Shown here piece by piece: positions 62,328-64,000 of a stretch of 64,000 nucleotides of DNA. Position numbers and translations under genes: made by a program. A model generated the notes under the pieces. It was given only the letters and a program-made list of their open reading frames with translations. It ran no database searches and was not told the DNA's origin. The number at the start of each line of letters is the position of its first letter. Position 1 is the stretch's first letter. Source of the stretch: Pedobacter helvus (GTDB taxonomy: Bacteria; Bacteroidota; Bacteroidia; Sphingobacteriales; Sphingobacteriaceae); assembly GCF_005925325.1 (NCBI RefSeq), contig NZ_SRMP01000004.1, forward strand, positions 248,001 to 312,000, read 5' to 3'.

Positions 62328-63854
62328 ATGAAAAAAATAAAATCAATACTTACAGTTGCTATGGTAGCAGCTGTAAGTACAACATATGCTCAATATGGCA
62401 CAGATGGCCTTCGTTTTTCGCAAACCAACTATGGTAGCACAGCCCGTTTTAAAGGAATGGGTAATGCTCAAATCGGAGTTGGAGGAGATATGAGTTCTTT
62501 GGGAGGAAACCCAGCCGGCCTTGGCTTATTTACTAGATCTGAATTTGCTTTTACACCAGAATTTAATTCAGCTGGTGTAAATGGCAGTTATTTGGGTACT
62601 AATACAAAAACTGATAAAAGTCGCCTGAATATTAATCAATTGGGGGCTGTTTTTTACAGTCCTAGCAGCCGAATGAAAGGCCAAGACACTCAAAAAGGTG
62701 TAGTTAGCTCTGTTTTTGGTTTAGGTTACACCCGAAATAATGATTACGCTTTAGAAAGCAACTTCGGAGGAGTTAACAATTCAAACTCTATTAGAAATTA
62801 TTTTGCGGAGCTAGCGAATAGGTATAAAGATCCATCGGATAACTCCATATCAACCAACTCCTTAGAGGGAATGGCATATGATAGCTACCTGATTAACTTT
62901 AATGCTCCTGGAAGCGCAAATCTGTATTCTGCAAACAGCACTGGCAACCCCTTCACAGCTAATACGCAATCTAAGAATGAAATCCGCTCAGGATCTGTTT
63001 CTGAATTTAACTTCGCTGGAGCTTTAAATATTTCTAACCAAGTATATATCGGAGCCAATATCGGACTAGTAAGTCTACGTTACACCAGTGATGCTCAGTT
63101 TACGGAAAGCGGTAGTTTAAATCCTTATGATCAAGTTGACGGATTTACAGGAGTAGAGAACTATACCTTATCTTATATACAAAATCAAGAAACACGAGGC
63201 TCAGGTGTTAATGGCAGAATTGGAGTTATTTTTCGACCTGTAAGTGCTTTTCGAATTGGTGCAACTTTACAAACTCCAACTTGGTTTACAATTGACGATA
63301 GCTATTCAGAAGTATTAAACAATAAATTGTCAAATGATGTATTCACGAACCAGGCTACGGTTTACGAATTTACCTATAATCTGAGAACACCTTTAAAAGG
63401 ATCTCTAGGTGCAAGTTACGTAGTGGGTGGGCAAGGCATTATTTCTGCTGATGTTGATTTTATCGATTATTCTAGTATTAGATTTTCCACAAACGGCTCA
63501 AATGGTGGAATAGATGCTATAAATGATAGCAACACCGCGGTAAGAAACAATTACAAAAGCGCAATAAACTATAGAGTAGGTGGTGAATATAAAATAGACA
63601 ATATAAGTTTAAGAGCTGGTTATGGTTTAAATGGTAGTCCTTATAAAAATGATGACGATAAACTTTTTGACACGAAAATGTATAGCGGTGGTTTAGGATA
63701 TAGAGTAAATAACTACTATTTTGATGTAGCCTATCAAAGAGTAGAAACCAATGGAACAAACCTTCCTTACACCTTAAATAACGGATCGGAACCGATGGCA
63801 AGCTCGAAGTTTACCAACAATAATTTCTTCTTAACTTTTGGAATTAGATTCTAG
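62328..63854 (+). CDS. OmpP1/FadL-family outer-membrane protein
   Basis: A 508-residue protein with a signal peptide (ending TTYAQ, ~21) and an N-terminal region RFSQTNYGSTARFKGMGNAQ, GGDMSSLGGNPAGLGLF that is the OmpP1/FadL/TodX hatch and first strand. The rest alternates hydrophobic and polar residues as expected for a beta barrel, and the last residues FLTFGIRF end in an aromatic, as the outer-membrane insertion signal requires. The likely role is uptake of hydrophobic compounds, or adhesion; substrates are unknown. It starts 23 bases after the lipoprotein gene and ends at a strong terminator. Confidence 0.9.
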   Translation: MKKIKSILTVAMVAAVSTTYAQYGTDGLRFSQTNYGSTARFKGMGNAQIGVGGDMSSLGGNPAGLGLFTRSEFAFTPEFNSAGVNGSYLGTNTKTDKSRLNINQLGAVFYSPSSRMKGQDTQKGVVSSVFGLGYTRNNDYALESNFGGVNNSNSIRNYFAELANRYKDPSDNSISTNSLEGMAYDSYLINFNAPGSANLYSANSTGNPFTANTQSKNEIRSGSVSEFNFAGALNISNQVYIGANIGLVSLRYTSDAQFTESGSLNPYDQVDGFTGVENYTLSYIQNQETRGSGVNGRIGVIFRPVSAFRIGATLQTPTWFTIDDSYSEVLNNKLSNDVFTNQATVYEFTYNLRTPLKGSLGASYVVGGQGIISADVDFIDYSSIRFSTNGSNGGIDAINDSNTAVRNNYKSAINYRVGGEYKIDNISLRAGYGLNGSPYKNDDDKLFDTKMYSGGLGYRVNNYYFDVAYQRVETNGTNLPYTLNNGSEPMASSKFTNNNFFLTFGIRF

Positions 63855-63866
63855 AAATAAATTTTC

Positions 63867-63902
63867 AAAAAAAATCCCACGAATAACTCGTGGGATTTTT
63901 TT
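63867..63902. terminator. Bidirectional terminator after the OMP gene
   Basis: AAAAAATCCCACGA pairs with TCGTGGGATTTTTT around a 5-base loop; A and T tracts on the two sides let it act for both the OMP gene and the minus-strand gene that ends at 63919. Confidence 0.85.
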
Positions 63903-63918
63903 GTTTTTAAGGAGTAAG

Positions 63919-64000
63919 CTAAATCACGCCGTATAAAGAACCACCCTTCTCTCCCATCTTGTCTACTTTTTTTTCTACTTCCAGATCTTTGATCAGTTCT
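63919..64000 (-). CDS. Unidentified protein, C-terminal fragment
   Basis: The last 26 codons of a minus-strand gene run off the window end: ...ELIKDLEVEKKVDKMGEKGG then SLYGVI and a TAG stop. It is a charged helix followed by a short tail; too little to identify the family. It is placed as a real gene end because the convergent terminator at 63867-63902 lies just after its stop. Confidence 0.45.
   Translation of the reverse strand, partial: ELIKDLEVEKKVDKMGEKGGSLYGVI

Noticed and set aside
62051..62437. 128-codon plus-strand frame over the lipoprotein end
   Set aside because: Shadow of the Ser/Gly-rich tail in another frame; crosses into the OMP gene start and has no independent features.

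Overview
This is a chromosomal window from a member of the Bacteroidota, most likely Sphingobacteriaceae and close to Pedobacter or a relative (inference from gene content; no search was run). Signs of this are an AT-rich sequence with weak Shine-Dalgarno sites, promoters of the TTTG/TAnnTTTG type, a tmRNA whose tag reads GENNYALAA, a 7TMR-DISM sensor kinase, a fused E1alpha/E1beta 2-oxoacid dehydrogenase, an archaeal/eukaryotic-type prolyl-tRNA synthetase, and families typical of this phylum (DUF3606, DUF4159, DUF1573, TIGR02757).

Region 1 (1-8 kb) is a signalling cluster: the end of a PAS histidine kinase, a DUF892 protein, three single-domain receiver proteins, a PAS-AraC regulator, a BLUF-like protein lacking the photoactive tyrosine, and a 1246-residue multi-PAS/GAF histidine kinase. 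Region 2 (8-21 kb) looks like a stress-resistance region: a large MscS-type channel, two zinc alcohol dehydrogenases around a predicted tail-anchored protein, a manganese catalase operon, DNA ligase D between two DUF3606 genes, an ankyrin protein, a fourth lone receiver, and a tightly coupled nucleotidyltransferase/phosphoesterase pair. Region 3 (22-31 kb) has a CAU tRNA, a HAD phosphatase, an Mpo1-like protein, catalase-peroxidase KatG, an Rnk/GreA-C protein, a 40-residue membrane protein, a 7TMR-DISM/NarL two-component pair and proline dehydrogenase.

Region 4 (31-38 kb) is an aromatic amino-acid cluster: an S4 protein, aroB, a sterol-desaturase-family protein, then prephenate dehydratase, DAHP synthase-chorismate mutase, aroA and aroC. 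The prephenate dehydratase gene is preceded by a complete ribosome-mediated attenuator: promoter, a 20-codon leader peptide with nine aromatic residues, an antiterminator pairing and a terminator. Region 5 (39-44 kb) holds the fused E1 dehydrogenase, a DUF1573 protein and an aminotransferase. Region 6 (43-56 kb) is a DUF4159 gene divergent from a long MoxR-DUF58-Bat-like membrane protein cluster that runs into tldD-tldE-tldD; both TldD paralogues carry Tat-like leaders and start with TTG. Region 7 (56-64 kb) contains tmRNA, TIGR02757, cystathionine gamma-synthase, a hypothetical protein, proS, a glycine-rich lipoprotein and an OmpP1/FadL-type outer-membrane protein.

No insertion sequence, prophage, CRISPR array or rRNA was seen. 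The most distinctive features are the Phe/Tyr attenuator, the DUF3606-ligD-DUF3606 operon, the BLUF-like protein with Phe in place of Tyr, the NTase-phosphoesterase pair, and the exported TldD duplication.
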